Of a DNA stretch of 64,000 nucleotides, positions 44,966-56,560 are shown piece by piece. The position numbers and the translations under genes are program-made. The DNA is from Mesobacillus jeotgali (GTDB lineage: Bacteria; Bacillota; Bacilli; Bacillales; Cytobacillaceae). The stretch covers positions 3,061,312 to 3,125,311 of the forward strand of contig NZ_CP025025.1 in NCBI RefSeq assembly GCF_002874535.1, read 5' to 3'. The notes below the pieces were generated by a model. The model did not search any database. It was given only the letters and a program-made list of their open reading frames with translations, and was not told the origin of the DNA. The first letter of the stretch is position 1, and each line of letters starts with the position of its first letter.

Positions 44966-44995
44966 ATTCTAACATTCCCGTACATTCATACGCAA
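44966..44995 (-). promoter_or_regulatory. Candidate sigma-A promoter for dnaJ
   Basis: TAGAAT (-10) with an upstream TG (extended -10) lies 18 bp after a weak TTGCGT -35 on the minus strand. It would start transcripts about 30 nt before dnaJ. No CIRCE is near it. Confidence 0.45.
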
Positions 44996-45147
44996 TATTT
45001 AAAATATCTGGATATGCGGTATTTTGTCTCTCTTTTAATATCTATCCGTTCGAAAACCAACTTATATCTATTAGCTATTTTTTGAAAAACCCTTTTAAAA
45101 CAATATCCTAATTAAGATATGCTTTGGATGTCGTTCAGGCCATACAA

Positions 45148-45191
45148 ACAAAAAGCCAAAGCCAAGTATGACCTGACTTTGACTTTTTGGT
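45148..45191 (-). terminator. Terminator after dnaK
   Basis: AAAGTCAAAGTCA pairs with TTGGCTTTGGCTTT (13 pairs, two of them G-U) around an eight-base loop, followed by TTGTTTG on the minus strand. Leaky termination would leave some dnaK-dnaJ read-through. Confidence 0.75.
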
Positions 45192-45202
45192 GTTATGATT
45201 GT

Positions 45203-47053
<1,851 letters not shown>

Positions 47054-47155
47054 TCAATTATGTAGGCTCTTTTCCGTAAACTTTGTTGCTTTCTCAAGCA
47101 CATCTGAATCCAATCTTTATACAGAAGTCCCTCGAAAAGAGTCCTGGTACCATTA

Positions 47156-47731
47156 TTACTGGTTCACTTTCACCATTGCTGGACGAATAATGCGGTCCTT
47201 TAGCATATAGCCTTTTTGGAACTCTTCAACAACAATGTTAGGACCGAAATTTTCATCTTCAGCCTGCATGACAGCTTGATGAAGATGGGGATCGAATTCC
47301 TTGCCAACAGCTTCAATTATTTCAACCCCTTCATTTTTCAGGGCATCAAGCAAGCTGCGGTATACCATTTCCACTCCCTGCTTAAGGGATTTAGCCTGTT
47401 CATTATCCACATCCATCTTCAAAGCACGCTCAAAGTTGTCGATTGCTGGCAGCAAATCGGAAATAATGTTTTGGGCTCTATATTTAGCGCTCGCTTCAAG
47501 TTCAATCCTTGAACGGCGGCGGAAGTTGTCAAAATCAGCCTGAAGGCGCAAGTAACGGTTGTCGGCTTCCTCAAGCTTCCCTTCTAGTTCAGCCACCTTT
47601 TGCTCCATCGGATCTTGAGCTGGCATCTCTTCAGTATTTTCAGAAGCTTCATTTTCAGCAAAAACTTCCTCAACCGTTTCTTCTTCCGTCTGGCTGTTCA
47701 ATTCTTGCTCAGTATTTCTCTCTTCTGTCAC
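47156..47731 (-). CDS. grpE: Nucleotide exchange factor GrpE
   Basis: GrpE releases ADP from DnaK and acts as a thermosensor. The 191-residue protein has an acidic N-terminal segment and a long coiled coil (about 45-100, [20 protein letters not shown]). The C-terminal beta domain has [16 protein letters not shown] and [16 protein letters not shown]. Length matches B. subtilis GrpE (187). The start is GTG with GGAGGTGAG upstream. It lies between hrcA (161 bp) and dnaK (120 bp). Confidence 0.96.
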   Translation of the reverse strand: MTEERNTEQELNSQTEEETVEEVFAENEASENTEEMPAQDPMEQKVAELEGKLEEADNRYLRLQADFDNFRRRSRIELEASAKYRAQNIISDLLPAIDNFERALKMDVDNEQAKSLKQGVEMVYRSLLDALKNEGVEIIEAVGKEFDPHLHQAVMQAEDENFGPNIVVEEFQKGYMLKDRIIRPAMVKVNQ

Positions 47732-47892
47732 GTTAACTCACCTCCCTCAAAGTAACGCGGCAACTAATGCCACAATGTTCCAGGATTCCTGGATTGGTTT
47801 TATATTTCAACGAAGCAAACATGCTTCAGTAGAAAACACATAACGATTCAGGATGGAACAGGCTGCTCCACCCTTAATCAATATTTCCATGC

Positions 47893-48927
47893 CTATTTAT
47901 TTTGATACAGGTCAGTCAGCACCTTGGACAAATCTGTGCTGATCAATTGCAGCAAGCTGATGACACGTGAATACTCCATACGCGTTGGACCTAAAACCGC
48001 AATTGTTCCCAATTTCTCTTCGCCAATTGCATAGGTTGCAGTTATGAGACTGCAATTTTCCATCGCTGAATTATCATTTTCCGTGCCGATCCTTACGTTA
48101 ATCCCTGCCGGATTTTGTTTGATCAGTTGATATAAACCGTCCTCATGCTCAATCATGTTCATAAGGCTGCGGATTTTCTCGACATCGTTGAATTCTGGCT
48201 GGCTTAGGATATTGGTCTTGCCGCCAAAAAACACTTTTTCATGCGAAGGCAGATTGAGCGTGTCCGCAATCGAGTGCAGGAGAGTATCATAGCTGCTTAT
48301 ATGCTGGCGCAACAGCAGGGCTATCTCCTTGTAAATCTTAGAGTTGAGGCTTGTAAGCGGAACTCCTGCCAAGCGTTCGTTCAGGATGTTGACCATTTTT
48401 TCAACATCAGAAGGGTCGACACTTGTCGGGAAATTGAACATCCTGTTTTCAACATGCCCAGTGTCCGTCACGATAATGGCAATCGCAGTGTCCTTTGTCA
48501 ACGGAACGATCTGAAGCTTCTTCAATCTGTTGTCCTTAACAGCCGGTCCTAACACAATTGAAGTATAATTCGTCATTTCAGACAGGATTTTTGCTGACTT
48601 CTGCACGATTTTTTCGAGTTCGTATATCCGTTCGGCAAAAATCGATTTAACCGCCGCCATATCTGAATGATTTACTTTTTGCGGCAGCAGAAGATTATCC
48701 ACATAAAACCGATATCCCTTTTCGGACGGAATCCTTCCAGAGGATGTATGGGTTTTTTCAATAAATCCCATATCCTCCAAATCCGCCATTTCATTTCGGA
48801 TTGTCGCCGAACTGAAATTAATTTCTTCCTTTTTCGACAAGCTCCTTGAACCTATCGGCTGAGCTGAACGAATAAAGTCATCAACAATCACCTGCAAAAT
48901 GAGCACCTGACGATCTGTTAACAACAT
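47893..48927 (-). CDS. hrcA: Heat-inducible transcription repressor HrcA
   Basis: HrcA represses the dnaK and groE operons by binding CIRCE and needs GroEL to fold. The 344-residue protein has the winged helix ([39 protein letters not shown]), the [17 protein letters not shown]-like block [17 protein letters not shown], and a C-terminal GAF-like domain. Starts at 48930, 48927 (ATG) or 48924 (TTG) all follow AGGTG closely; I give 48927. It is first gene of the hrcA-grpE-dnaK unit, only 11 bp downstream of a perfect CIRCE, so it represses itself. Confidence 0.96.
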   Translation of the reverse strand: MLLTDRQVLILQVIVDDFIRSAQPIGSRSLSKKEEINFSSATIRNEMADLEDMGFIEKTHTSSGRIPSEKGYRFYVDNLLLPQKVNHSDMAAVKSIFAERIYELEKIVQKSAKILSEMTNYTSIVLGPAVKDNRLKKLQIVPLTKDTAIAIIVTDTGHVENRMFNFPTSVDPSDVEKMVNILNERLAGVPLTSLNSKIYKEIALLLRQHISSYDTLLHSIADTLNLPSHEKVFFGGKTNILSQPEFNDVEKIRSLMNMIEHEDGLYQLIKQNPAGINVRIGTENDNSAMENCSLITATYAIGEEKLGTIAVLGPTRMEYSRVISLLQLISTDLSKVLTDLYQNK

Positions 48928-48938
48928 CATCACCTCTG

Positions 48939-48965
48939 TTAGCACTCTATAAGAACGAGTGCTAA
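48939..48965. promoter_or_regulatory. CIRCE operator (HrcA binding site)
   Basis: TTAGCACTC-N9-GAGTGCTAA, a perfect match to the CIRCE consensus in both half-sites. It lies at the predicted transcription start of hrcA-grpE-dnaK, so HrcA binding would block initiation at normal temperature. Confidence 0.98.
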
Positions 48966-48975
48966 TTCTAAAAAT

Positions 48976-49004
48976 AATTTATCAATAAACGCTGAGGATG
49001 TCAA
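48976..49004 (-). promoter_or_regulatory. Sigma-A promoter of the hrcA-grpE-dnaK operon
   Basis: A perfect TTGACA and TAAATT (four of six) are 17 bp apart on the minus strand. The -35 box overlaps the last bases of hemW. CIRCE follows the -10 box by about 10 bp, the standard arrangement. Confidence 0.8.
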
Positions 49005-50134
49005 TGATTTGATACCCCGATGAATGATTGAAAAACTTCATTACCGAGAAGGCGCCCCTGTCTTGTTAGTGAGATTTTATCTCCATCACTTTTCAGAAGA
49101 CCTTTCGCAGACCAATCTTTGATTTGACCCGAAAATAAGTCGAGCGGATTCCGGCCAAATTTTTCCTCAAAGTGTCGAATCGAGACACCTTCAGTCTTTC
49201 GTAGTCCGAGGAACATTTCCTCTTCCATTTTTTCCTCAAGGGTCACTTTATGCGCATCAATGATTGGAAGTTCACCTTTGGATAAAGGTTCCATATATTT
49301 TTTTAGTGGTCCGAAATTTGACTGCCTGATTCCATTGACATACCCATGAGCCCCGGCACCGAACCCGTAATATTCTTCGTTGTTCCAATAGGTAAGGTTG
49401 TGTCTGCTTTCGAATCCTGGGACAGCGAAATTGCTGATCTCATATTGCCTAAGGCCCCCGATATCCATTTGCTCCATTAGTATTTCATACATTTCTGCCT
49501 CCGCATCCTCACCTGGCAGTGGGAGCTTGCCTTTTTGCAGTAAGTTGTAGAACACTGTTTTCGGTTCAATGATTAACGAATACCCTGAATAATGTACGAG
49601 TCCTAATCCGAGGGCTGTTTGGATTGATTCTATGAAATCCTGCTTTGTCTGGCCAGGTAGGCTGTATATCAAGTCGATGCTGATATTATCAAAACCTGCT
49701 GCTTTCGCATTTTCAATTGATTCAAATACATCCTTCGCCCTATGGCTGCGGCCGATTTTTTTCAAAAGTTCATCATTAAAAGTCTGTACTCCAAAACTCA
49801 GCCGATTGACACCAGCCTTCTTCAGGATCGCCAGCTTTTCTTTTGACAGGTCGCCCGGGTTCGCTTCAAAGGTATATTCCGTATTGGTGTCTATGTTTAG
49901 CTGCCCGTTGATCGCTGAAACAAGCTTATCCAACTGTTTCTCATTCAAGGCTGTTGGTGTACCGCCACCGACAAAAACAGTTTCCATTACTTGTTTGTTA
50001 ACCGACAGGCTCATTTCTTTTTCAAGTGCCTCCAGGTACTCATCAACTGGCTGACCCTTCATGAATACTTTATTGAAATCACAGTAATGGCAAATATGAT
50101 GGCAAAAAGGGATATGGATGTATGCTGCTTTCAT
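49001..50134 (-). CDS. hemW: Radical-SAM heme chaperone HemW
   Basis: HemW proteins resemble coproporphyrinogen III oxidase HemN but act as heme-binding chaperones. The 377-residue protein begins MKAAYIHIPFCHHICHYCDF, where the CxxxCxxC binds the radical-SAM cluster. The HemN-specific extra cysteine after CxxC is replaced by DF, typical of HemW. VFVGGGTPTAL and SIDLIYSLPGQT follow, with a C-terminal winged domain. Order between lepA and hrcA matches B. subtilis (yqeR). The gene is often still annotated as hemN. Confidence 0.92.
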   Translation of the reverse strand: MKAAYIHIPFCHHICHYCDFNKVFMKGQPVDEYLEALEKEMSLSVNKQVMETVFVGGGTPTALNEKQLDKLVSAINGQLNIDTNTEYTFEANPGDLSKEKLAILKKAGVNRLSFGVQTFNDELLKKIGRSHRAKDVFESIENAKAAGFDNISIDLIYSLPGQTKQDFIESIQTALGLGLVHYSGYSLIIEPKTVFYNLLQKGKLPLPGEDAEAEMYEILMEQMDIGGLRQYEISNFAVPGFESRHNLTYWNNEEYYGFGAGAHGYVNGIRQSNFGPLKKYMEPLSKGELPIIDAHKVTLEEKMEEEMFLGLRKTEGVSIRHFEEKFGRNPLDLFSGQIKDWSAKGLLKSDGDKISLTRQGRLLGNEVFQSFIGVSNH

Positions 50135-50212
50135 TTTCGTTCACTTCCTAAAGTGGCTTTTTTCAGGCCAGTATTTAGATCCATTTTTTCTATAGAAACC
50201 ATGAATTTATTG

Positions 50213-50260
50213 AAAAAAGAGGCCAGAATCGCTTGCTTTAACAAGCACATCCAGCCTCCC
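50213..50260 (-). terminator. Terminator after lepA
   Basis: GAGGC with GCCTC and GCTTG with CAAGC form two stacked stems around a six-base loop with an internal bulge. TTTTTT follows on the minus strand, just beyond the lepA stop codon. Confidence 0.75.
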
Positions 50261-50268
50261 CTGCTATT

Positions 50269-52104
50269 TTACTTCTTTGTATTGTTGTCGTCCATTTTCA
50301 GGACTGCCATGAAGGCTTCCTGCGGAACTTCTACAGAACCAACTTGCTTCATCCGCTTTTTACCTTCTTTTTGCTTCTCAAGAAGCTTACGCTTACGTGA
50401 GATGTCCCCACCATAACATTTTGCCAATACGTTTTTACGCATGGCCTTGATTGTGGAACGGGCAACGATTTTCTGTCCGATTGCCGCCTGGATAGGCACC
50501 TCGAATTGCTGTCGTGGAATAAGGTCTCTCAATTTATCTACGATTACCTTTCCGCGTTCATAAGCAAAGTCTTTGTGAACGATGAAGCTCAATGCGTCAA
50601 CTTTTTCAGCGTTCAGCAGGATATCCATCTTCACAAGCTTGGAAGGCTTGTATCCGATTAGTTCATAATCGAAGGACGCATAGCCTTTCGTGCTTGATTT
50701 TAGCTGATCGAAGAAATCATAGACGATTTCTGACAGCGGGATTTCATACACGATGCTGACACGCGTTTCATCCATATATTGCATATCAATGAAGATACCG
50801 CGCTTTTCCTGGCAAAGCTCCATGATCGCGCCAACATAGTCATTCGGTGCCATCATTGTTGCTTTTACATAAGGCTCTTCAACACGGTCAATCTTCTGAG
50901 GGTCAGGCATGTTAGACGGGTTGTCTACCTTAATTTCAGTGCCATCAGTCATGATTACATCATAGATTACACTTGGAGCAGTCGTAATCAAATCAATCTT
51001 GAATTCACGTTCGATCCGTTCCTGGATGATTTCCATATGAAGAAGTCCCAGGAATCCACAGCGGAAACCGAAGCCTAAAGCCTGTGAAGTTTCAGGTTCG
51101 AATTGAAGAGCCGAATCGTTAAGTTCAAGCTTTTCGAGCGCTTCCCTCAAGTCGTTGAATTTAGCTGAATCAATTGGATATAACCCGCAATATACCATTG
51201 GGTTTAGGCGGCGATAACCTGGTAGCGGTTCAGACGCGCCGTTTTTCGCATTCGTGATCGTATCACCGACACGTGTGTCGCCAACGTTTTTGATTGCAGC
51301 AGTCAAGAAGCCTACATCTCCAACAGTCAGTTCAGCTGCAGGAGTAGCTTTTGGAGTGAATACTCCAACTTCTGTTACTTCAAACTCTTTGCCTGTTGCC
51401 ATCATCTTGATTTTGTCGCCAACTTTTACAGTGCCATCGACGACACGGATATAAGCTACTACGCCGCGGTATGCGTCGTACAAAGAGTCGAAAATCAATG
51501 CTTTTAAAGGAGCTTCAGGGTCTCCCTGTGGAGCAGGAACCTTCTCGACGATTTGTTCCAGGATTTCTTCAATTCCGATTCCCGCTTTTGCAGAAGCAAG
51601 AACTGCATCAGAAGCATCCAGCCCGATCACATCTTCAATTTCATTTCTTACACGCTCAGGATCCGCACTTGGTAAATCGATTTTATTGATGACTGGCACG
51701 ATTTCGAGGTCATTGTCGATTGCAAGGTATACGTTCGCCAATGTCTGTGCCTCAATTCCCTGTGCCGCGTCGACAACAAGAACCGCACCCTCACATGCTG
51801 CCAAGCTTCGTGACACTTCGTATGTGAAGTCTACGTGTCCAGGTGTATCGATTAGATGGAATGTGTAGATTTCTCCATCCTTCGCCTTATACTTTAATTG
51901 TACTGAATTCAGCTTTATCGTAATTCCGCGCTCACGCTCAAGATCCATCGAATCCAGAAGCTGATCCTTCATTTCACGCGCAGTCAATGCATTCGTCTTT
52001 TCAAGGATACGGTCAGCCAGCGTCGACTTACCGTGGTCAATATGGGCGATAATCGAAAAATTTCGTATTTTGCTTTGTCTATTAAGTCTATCTTCTCTGC
52101 TCAT
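50269..52104 (-). CDS. lepA: Elongation factor 4 (LepA)
   Basis: LepA is a ribosome-bound GTPase related to EF-G that helps 30S biogenesis and back-translocation. The 611-residue protein has G1 [15 protein letters not shown]3 [21 protein letters not shown]4 [11 protein letters not shown] and the LepA-specific C-terminal domain ([20 protein letters not shown]). The ATG at 52104 has AGGAG eight bases upstream. Length matches B. subtilis LepA (612). A terminator separates it from hemW, while in B. subtilis the two are close and co-directional as here. Confidence 0.97.
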   Translation of the reverse strand: MSREDRLNRQSKIRNFSIIAHIDHGKSTLADRILEKTNALTAREMKDQLLDSMDLERERGITIKLNSVQLKYKAKDGEIYTFHLIDTPGHVDFTYEVSRSLAACEGAVLVVDAAQGIEAQTLANVYLAIDNDLEIVPVINKIDLPSADPERVRNEIEDVIGLDASDAVLASAKAGIGIEEILEQIVEKVPAPQGDPEAPLKALIFDSLYDAYRGVVAYIRVVDGTVKVGDKIKMMATGKEFEVTEVGVFTPKATPAAELTVGDVGFLTAAIKNVGDTRVGDTITNAKNGASEPLPGYRRLNPMVYCGLYPIDSAKFNDLREALEKLELNDSALQFEPETSQALGFGFRCGFLGLLHMEIIQERIEREFKIDLITTAPSVIYDVIMTDGTEIKVDNPSNMPDPQKIDRVEEPYVKATMMAPNDYVGAIMELCQEKRGIFIDMQYMDETRVSIVYEIPLSEIVYDFFDQLKSSTKGYASFDYELIGYKPSKLVKMDILLNAEKVDALSFIVHKDFAYERGKVIVDKLRDLIPRQQFEVPIQAAIGQKIVARSTIKAMRKNVLAKCYGGDISRKRKLLEKQKEGKKRMKQVGSVEVPQEAFMAVLKMDDNNTKK

Positions 52105-52295
52105 TGCGTTCACTCCTACTATACTCGCGCATGTACACTATTGTTGATTATATCAGCAGGAATATCAAGATTCAATAAATAATAGTGGAAGACTGGTGGG
52201 ATGGCCTGTAAAGCGGAGCTAGACTGCGTCCTTGAAATGTTAACAGAAAATTGGGAACTTATTAGGGAAAATAGAATGTAGAAAGGATGTGGATT

Positions 52296-53201
52296 ATGAT
52301 TATAAAAAATCGCTCTGAATCAGAAGAGTTGAGAGTACTGAAGGCACTGAATTCGAGAATGGATTTAGCAGAGAGGGAAAAACAATATTTTTCCAATCTA
52401 CAGAAAGGGTTTGAAGGTGAGGTGATGTTTGATGGGTATCTGAAACGATTAGTCATTCAGTCTCTTATCCTTAATGATTTGCTGCTTGAACACAATCATT
52501 CACATTTTCAAATTGACTCCCTGATGATCTCGCAGAGTCTCAGCTACCTATTTGAAGTGAAAAATTTTGAAGGTGAGTATTATTTTGACGGTGACACTTT
52601 CAGGAAAATTAATGGAACCGAAGTTAAGAATCCACTGCTTCAACTGGAAAGGAACTTATCTTTATTAAGACAATTCTTCAATTATTTCGGATTTAATACC
52701 TCCATAGAACCCTACCTCGTATTTGTCAATCCCGATTTCACTTTGTACAATGCTCCTCTCAACAAGCGAATCATCCTCCCGACCAACCTTAACCGCTTTA
52801 TCCACCAATTGAATAACAACAAGTCTACTCTTAATGATCAACATTCCAGATTGTCAGAAAAATTACTATCATCTCATTTGACGAAATCTCCATTTACCAA
52901 AATACCAAAGTATGAATATTCTCAACTGAGAAAAGGTGTGTTCTGTCATTCATGCGGCAAGGCTATGGAGGAATATAGCGGAAGGGTATTTATGTGCAAT
53001 AACTGTTCAGTGAAAGAGAATACAAAGAGTGCGCTTATCAGAAGTGTTAAGGAGTTTAACCTCTTAAATCCTCTTGAAAAGATGTCTACTAATATTGTCT
53101 ACGAATGGTGTGGTGGTGTTTTTCCGAAGAAAACAATCAGGCAGGTAATGAAGGAAAATTTCATTACTTCAGGTTATGGACAATGGTCATATTATGAATA
53201 A
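52296..53201 (+). CDS. NERD-domain protein with C-terminal zinc ribbon
   Basis: This 301-residue protein has a nuclease-related (NERD) domain in its N-terminal half. The core is EGEVMFDGYL, FQIDSLMI and LFEVKNFEGEYYFDG, where the D and E-x-K are the restriction-endonuclease-like catalytic residues. The C-terminal part has a zinc-ribbon pair, CHSCGKAMEEYSG and MCNNCSV. A helix with EWCGGVFPKKTIRQVMKE follows, resembling a C-terminal DNA-binding element. The ATG at 52296 follows AAAGGATGTGG. NERD proteins are common in Bacillaceae but the role is unclear; possibly DNA processing. No such gene lies between lepA and yqxA in B. subtilis, so it is a lineage-specific insertion on the opposite strand. 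Confidence 0.85.
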   Translation: MIIKNRSESEELRVLKALNSRMDLAEREKQYFSNLQKGFEGEVMFDGYLKRLVIQSLILNDLLLEHNHSHFQIDSLMISQSLSYLFEVKNFEGEYYFDGDTFRKINGTEVKNPLLQLERNLSLLRQFFNYFGFNTSIEPYLVFVNPDFTLYNAPLNKRIILPTNLNRFIHQLNNNKSTLNDQHSRLSEKLLSSHLTKSPFTKIPKYEYSQLRKGVFCHSCGKAMEEYSGRVFMCNNCSVKENTKSALIRSVKEFNLLNPLEKMSTNIVYEWCGGVFPKKTIRQVMKENFITSGYGQWSYYE

Positions 53202-53208
53202 GGATGTT

Positions 53209-53490
53209 GGTCACCAATGTGGGTTATTGGTGACCTCTTTTTCTTGAATCCTGTTTTTTTGGGCACCAATTCAGCCTATTGGTTACCTCTTTTTCTTAAA
53301 TCCGAGTTTTTTGGGCACCAATGTGGTCTATTGGTTACCTCTTTTTCTTGATTCCTGATTTTTTGGGCACCAATGCGGCCTATTGGTTACCTCTTTTTTC
53401 TGATCCCTGATTTTTAGGGCACCAATGTGGTCTATTGGTTACCTCTTTTTCTTGATTCCTGATTTTTTGGGCACCAATGACCTTTATTGA
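53209..53490. repeat. 52-bp tandem array of terminator-like hairpins, array 2
   Basis: Copies begin at 53209, 53261, 53313, 53365, 53417 and 53469 (last partial), exactly 52 bp apart. The first unit has a perfect 10-bp stem, GGTCACCAAT with ATTGGTGACC, loop 7. The others read GGGCACCAAT and ATTGGTTACC, leaving a two-base internal mismatch shared by all four. Each 27-nt hairpin is followed by a 25-nt linker with CTCTTTTTCTTGAT. The first copy starts 8 bp after the NERD gene stop codon and looks like its terminator. Confidence 0.93.
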
Positions 53491-53511
53491 TATTAACCTA
53501 CTCAGTCCCAA

Positions 53512-53542
53512 CAAAAAACAGCGGACCTAAGCCCGCTGCTCT
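53512..53542 (-). terminator. Rho-independent terminator of yqxA
   Basis: CAGCGG and CCGCTG pair around GCTTAGGT and are followed by TTTTTTG on the minus strand. Confidence 0.85.
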
Positions 53543-53544
53543 GT

Positions 53545-53877
53545 TTACTTCCCGGTTATCAACTCAACAGTTTTCTCGACGACAGAGGATACTCCATCTG
53601 CCAATTTTTTTCCTATTGATGAAAAGAGGTTGAATGCTTTCATTTCTTCTAGTTTTTCCCGTTTTTGTTCCAAATCATGGCTGGAAATGTCGTTCCCTAA
53701 AATGGCGGTTTCAAAGCTCCCGTTTTCCTTTTCGTCGATGCTGAATGCACTTTTGAATTCAGGGTCTTCGTAGCCTTTCATTTTATGGATGCCTTCATTT
53801 GCCTGTTGCATGCCGAACAATACGGATATGAACATTAAAGAAGCTAGCATAAAGCTTTTAAGCATGAACATTTTCAT
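53545..53877 (-). CDS. yqxA: YqxA family protein (DUF3679)
   Basis: This 110-residue protein has an N-terminal membrane or signal segment (KSFMLASLMFISVLFGMQQA). A charged region with GIHKMKGYEDPEFKSAF and a C-terminal helix with VSSVVEKTVELITG follow. It matches DUF3679/YqxA, which lies between lepA and spoIIP in B. subtilis and is linked to sporulation only by position. The ATG at 53877 has AGGTG six bases upstream; a GTG three codons earlier coincides with that site. It follows spoIIP by 21 bp. Confidence 0.85.
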   Translation of the reverse strand: MKMFMLKSFMLASLMFISVLFGMQQANEGIHKMKGYEDPEFKSAFSIDEKENGSFETAILGNDISSHDLEQKREKLEEMKAFNLFSSIGKKLADGVSSVVEKTVELITGK

Positions 53878-53898
53878 CTTTATCACCTAATCGATTTT

Positions 53899-55104
53899 TT
53901 ATTGTTTGTCAGGAGGTTCCTGCGCTGGCGCATCTACTTTTTCCGCCTGCCAATAGAATTCACTGAAAACATCTGCAAGTGCATCGGCAGACCTGTTCAG
54001 TTCTTCAAATGTGTTGTCAACGCCGCCGAACTCTATTAGCAATGCATTTCCGGACAAGTCCTGATTGAATTTTCCATTCGTCGAGGCACCCTTTTTCTCG
54101 ATGATGCCCCTGCTTAATCCCTTGCCATACTTTTTATCGAGGAGATTATGCAGTTCTCGTGCGAGAGCAAGGTTTTTTTCATAATTAGCATTTTCCCCGC
54201 CGATCACAAATGCCAGTTTTGCGTATGGCTTTCCGTTGATTTGGATCGTTGTTTTATCTTTTCGATATCCATCTCGGTGGATATCAATAAAGTATTGGAG
54301 ATTCCGGTCTCCAGCCATTGCAGCTTCCACAACCGGCCGTGATTCCTGATAGGCTTTTCCAAATCCAAGCCCTTTCTTGCTGAGATTGGCCATTACGTCC
54401 GTTTTATCTACTATTGTTCCGACGCCTCGCTGTTCCAGGCTCTTTTTCAGCTGGTCCCCAATCTTCGTGACATTCACCTGTGAGTGATAGGCCTTATTCG
54501 GATCAGTCACACCCTTAAGATAAGGAAGATACGATTCTCTTGTGTGTGTAAAATAAATATAGACTGCTTTACGGTCTCCCGTGGATAGCGGAGCTGTTGC
54601 CGTATCTTCAGGACTGCCCTTATCTAAACCTTCCGTGTTTTGCAGCGCCGCTTCCTGCTCTGCTTTCAATACATCGACAGGGGGAGCTGATTCCATTGGC
54701 ATGTTCGTATAATTCGTTCCTTCACCAGCGACTAGTATTTTGCCGTCAAAAAGCGAGAAACCCGGAAGCTCCCTTCCTAGCAAGCTCCGTGGATCATCCA
54801 AATTGATATTGGTAGAAAGCTTAAACATGACGTTCGTTAGCTTCGGTGTCTCATATTCCTCTGGGAGCGCCTGAAGGAATTGATGGTTTTCCCAACCCAT
54901 TAAACTGAAAAGCAGTTGACCATTTAGATTGTTTGCTGCCTGATTAACGGAATCCGAGGTGATCCTGTATTCAGGTTTTAACGAAGTCATCACTCCGCTT
55001 ATGGAAAAAATCCCAATGAGAAAGAACACAAATGCTAATGCTGCTTTTACTACTTGAGTCCCTTGGACAGCTACAATTATTCCAGATCGTTTATTAAATC
55101 TCAT
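53899..55104 (-). CDS. spoIIP: Stage II sporulation protein P (peptidoglycan amidase/endopeptidase)
   Basis: SpoIIP works with SpoIID and SpoIIM to degrade septal peptidoglycan during engulfment. The 401-residue protein has one N-terminal membrane helix (about 10-35) and an extracytoplasmic SpoIIP domain. The latter shows VYIYFTHTRESYLPYLKG, which carries catalytic His and Glu, RNLQYFIDIHRDGYRKDK, and SGNALLIEFGGVDNTFEE. Length matches B. subtilis SpoIIP (401). It lies between gpr and yqxA, as in B. subtilis. Confidence 0.96.
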   Translation of the reverse strand: MRFNKRSGIIVAVQGTQVVKAALAFVFFLIGIFSISGVMTSLKPEYRITSDSVNQAANNLNGQLLFSLMGWENHQFLQALPEEYETPKLTNVMFKLSTNINLDDPRSLLGRELPGFSLFDGKILVAGEGTNYTNMPMESAPPVDVLKAEQEAALQNTEGLDKGSPEDTATAPLSTGDRKAVYIYFTHTRESYLPYLKGVTDPNKAYHSQVNVTKIGDQLKKSLEQRGVGTIVDKTDVMANLSKKGLGFGKAYQESRPVVEAAMAGDRNLQYFIDIHRDGYRKDKTTIQINGKPYAKLAFVIGGENANYEKNLALARELHNLLDKKYGKGLSRGIIEKKGASTNGKFNQDLSGNALLIEFGGVDNTFEELNRSADALADVFSEFYWQAEKVDAPAQEPPDKQ

Positions 55105-55209
55105 TGTTCCACCTCTCTAATGCAAGTCTAGTAAATGTTATGACTTTGCTAGAGAAGATAGAACTTCGAATCCTTCCGTAACGAATTTGAAATAAATTAA
55201 TAGAATATC

Positions 55210-56334
55210 TTAATGTGTATACATGCCTGTATTGTCCTGGTCGACCCTAGTATGCAGCGCTGAATTGAGGCCGCTGGCAATGAGATTGGCCATATCATCT
55301 ATGAACACATCGACTTCTTTAGGAGTCACCATCAGGTTATGGCCTAGAGGAGATAGAACCTCATAAATAAGTTTTCGCTTCTCTTCGTCTTCAAGCGTTC
55401 CGATCATTCCAAGGAAGGTTTGACGATGTTCAGCTTCGGGCAGGTCTTCTTCTGTCAGCTTTTTTCTTTTTCCAAAACTCATTCCCGCCGGCACAAGTGA
55501 CCTCGAAGGCTTATCGCCTTCTCTCATTTCTTTGCCAAAATGTTTTAATATGAAATCAATCGTATCACTTGTAATCGAAACCGCATCGACCACTGTAGGA
55601 ACTCCAATCGCTATCACTGGAATACCTAAAGTTTCTTTGCTTATTTCCTTCCTTTTATTACCTACGCCTGATCCAGGGTGGATGCCTGTATCCGAAATCT
55701 GGATCGTCGAATTGACTCTTTCAATCGAACGGGAAGCAAGTGCATCGATTGCAATAACAAAATCAGGCTTTGTCTTCTCCACAACGCCAAAAATAATATC
55801 AGACGTCTCAATCCCTGTTAGACCCATGACTCCCGGAGATAGTGCGCTAACAGAACGATACCCTTCTTCCACACTCTCAGGCTGGAGATCGAACAAGTGC
55901 TTGGTAACGAGCAAATTTTCACATACGAGCGGCCCTAAAGCATCCGGTGTGACATTCCAGTTCCCCAGACCAACAACAAGGCAGGATGCATCTTCCTTAA
56001 TGCCAGATTGTTTGATAAAATGGGAAAACTCATTTGCGAATACTTTCTCTACTTTTCCTTGGAGCTCGGTATCCTGCTGGCGAATGCCAACCACTTCTAT
56101 TGTCAAATATTGCCCCTGTTTTTTGCCAAGGCTCTTTTCGCCCTCAGCCGTCACCTCTACTAGAGAAATTTTTATATCATTTTCTTCTTTTTCTTTTATA
56201 ATGACGCCTTCAATCTGGGAAAGATTTTCCTGGGTATGGACAGTTGCTGCCTGGTCTGCCAGCACCATCTCCCTCGCTTCCACAGCCAGGTCAGTCCTGA
56301 TTGAATACATGCTCAAATCTACTGGTTCCTTCAT
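55210..56334 (-). CDS. gpr: Germination protease Gpr
   Basis: Gpr degrades small acid-soluble spore proteins during germination and is made as a zymogen that self-cleaves. The 374-residue protein begins [20 protein letters not shown], where the first 15 or so residues form the propeptide. The acid-protease-like motifs [18 protein letters not shown] and [12 protein letters not shown] contain the proposed active-site aspartates. The ATG at 56334 has GGGAGGAAT upstream. The frame extends 14 codons further without support. It is expected in the forespore sigma-G regulon; I could not assign the promoter with confidence. Confidence 0.96.
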   Translation of the reverse strand: MKEPVDLSMYSIRTDLAVEAREMVLADQAATVHTQENLSQIEGVIIKEKEENDIKISLVEVTAEGEKSLGKKQGQYLTIEVVGIRQQDTELQGKVEKVFANEFSHFIKQSGIKEDASCLVVGLGNWNVTPDALGPLVCENLLVTKHLFDLQPESVEEGYRSVSALSPGVMGLTGIETSDIIFGVVEKTKPDFVIAIDALASRSIERVNSTIQISDTGIHPGSGVGNKRKEISKETLGIPVIAIGVPTVVDAVSITSDTIDFILKHFGKEMREGDKPSRSLVPAGMSFGKRKKLTEEDLPEAEHRQTFLGMIGTLEDEEKRKLIYEVLSPLGHNLMVTPKEVDVFIDDMANLIASGLNSALHTRVDQDNTGMYTH

Positions 56335-56560
56335 TATCGCATTCCTCCCAATAACAGTTTGGCTGCAATACAGCATACTATTGCCTATCTTTTCCTTTTA
56401 CATAAAAAAACATTCACGATACACTAGACTTAAGTTAAAGCAGAGTATTGCATTATTAACCCCTGTTTGATAAAATATCATTTGTTCTTAATAAAATAAG
56501 AAATGTACTGGAAATGTCGAGTTCCATAAAATCTCGATGCTTTTTTAGGAGGTGAACGGA

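Noticed and set aside
55105-55209. Sigma-E promoter for spoIIP
   Set aside because: GTCATAAC and CATTAGAG at suitable spacing resemble the consensus, but the -10 match is poor and the start site would fall on the ribosome binding site.
55532-56470. 312-codon plus-strand ORF opposite gpr
   Set aside because: It is fully antisense to a clearly conserved protease, with no start signal and no family resemblance. It reflects codon bias of the real gene.
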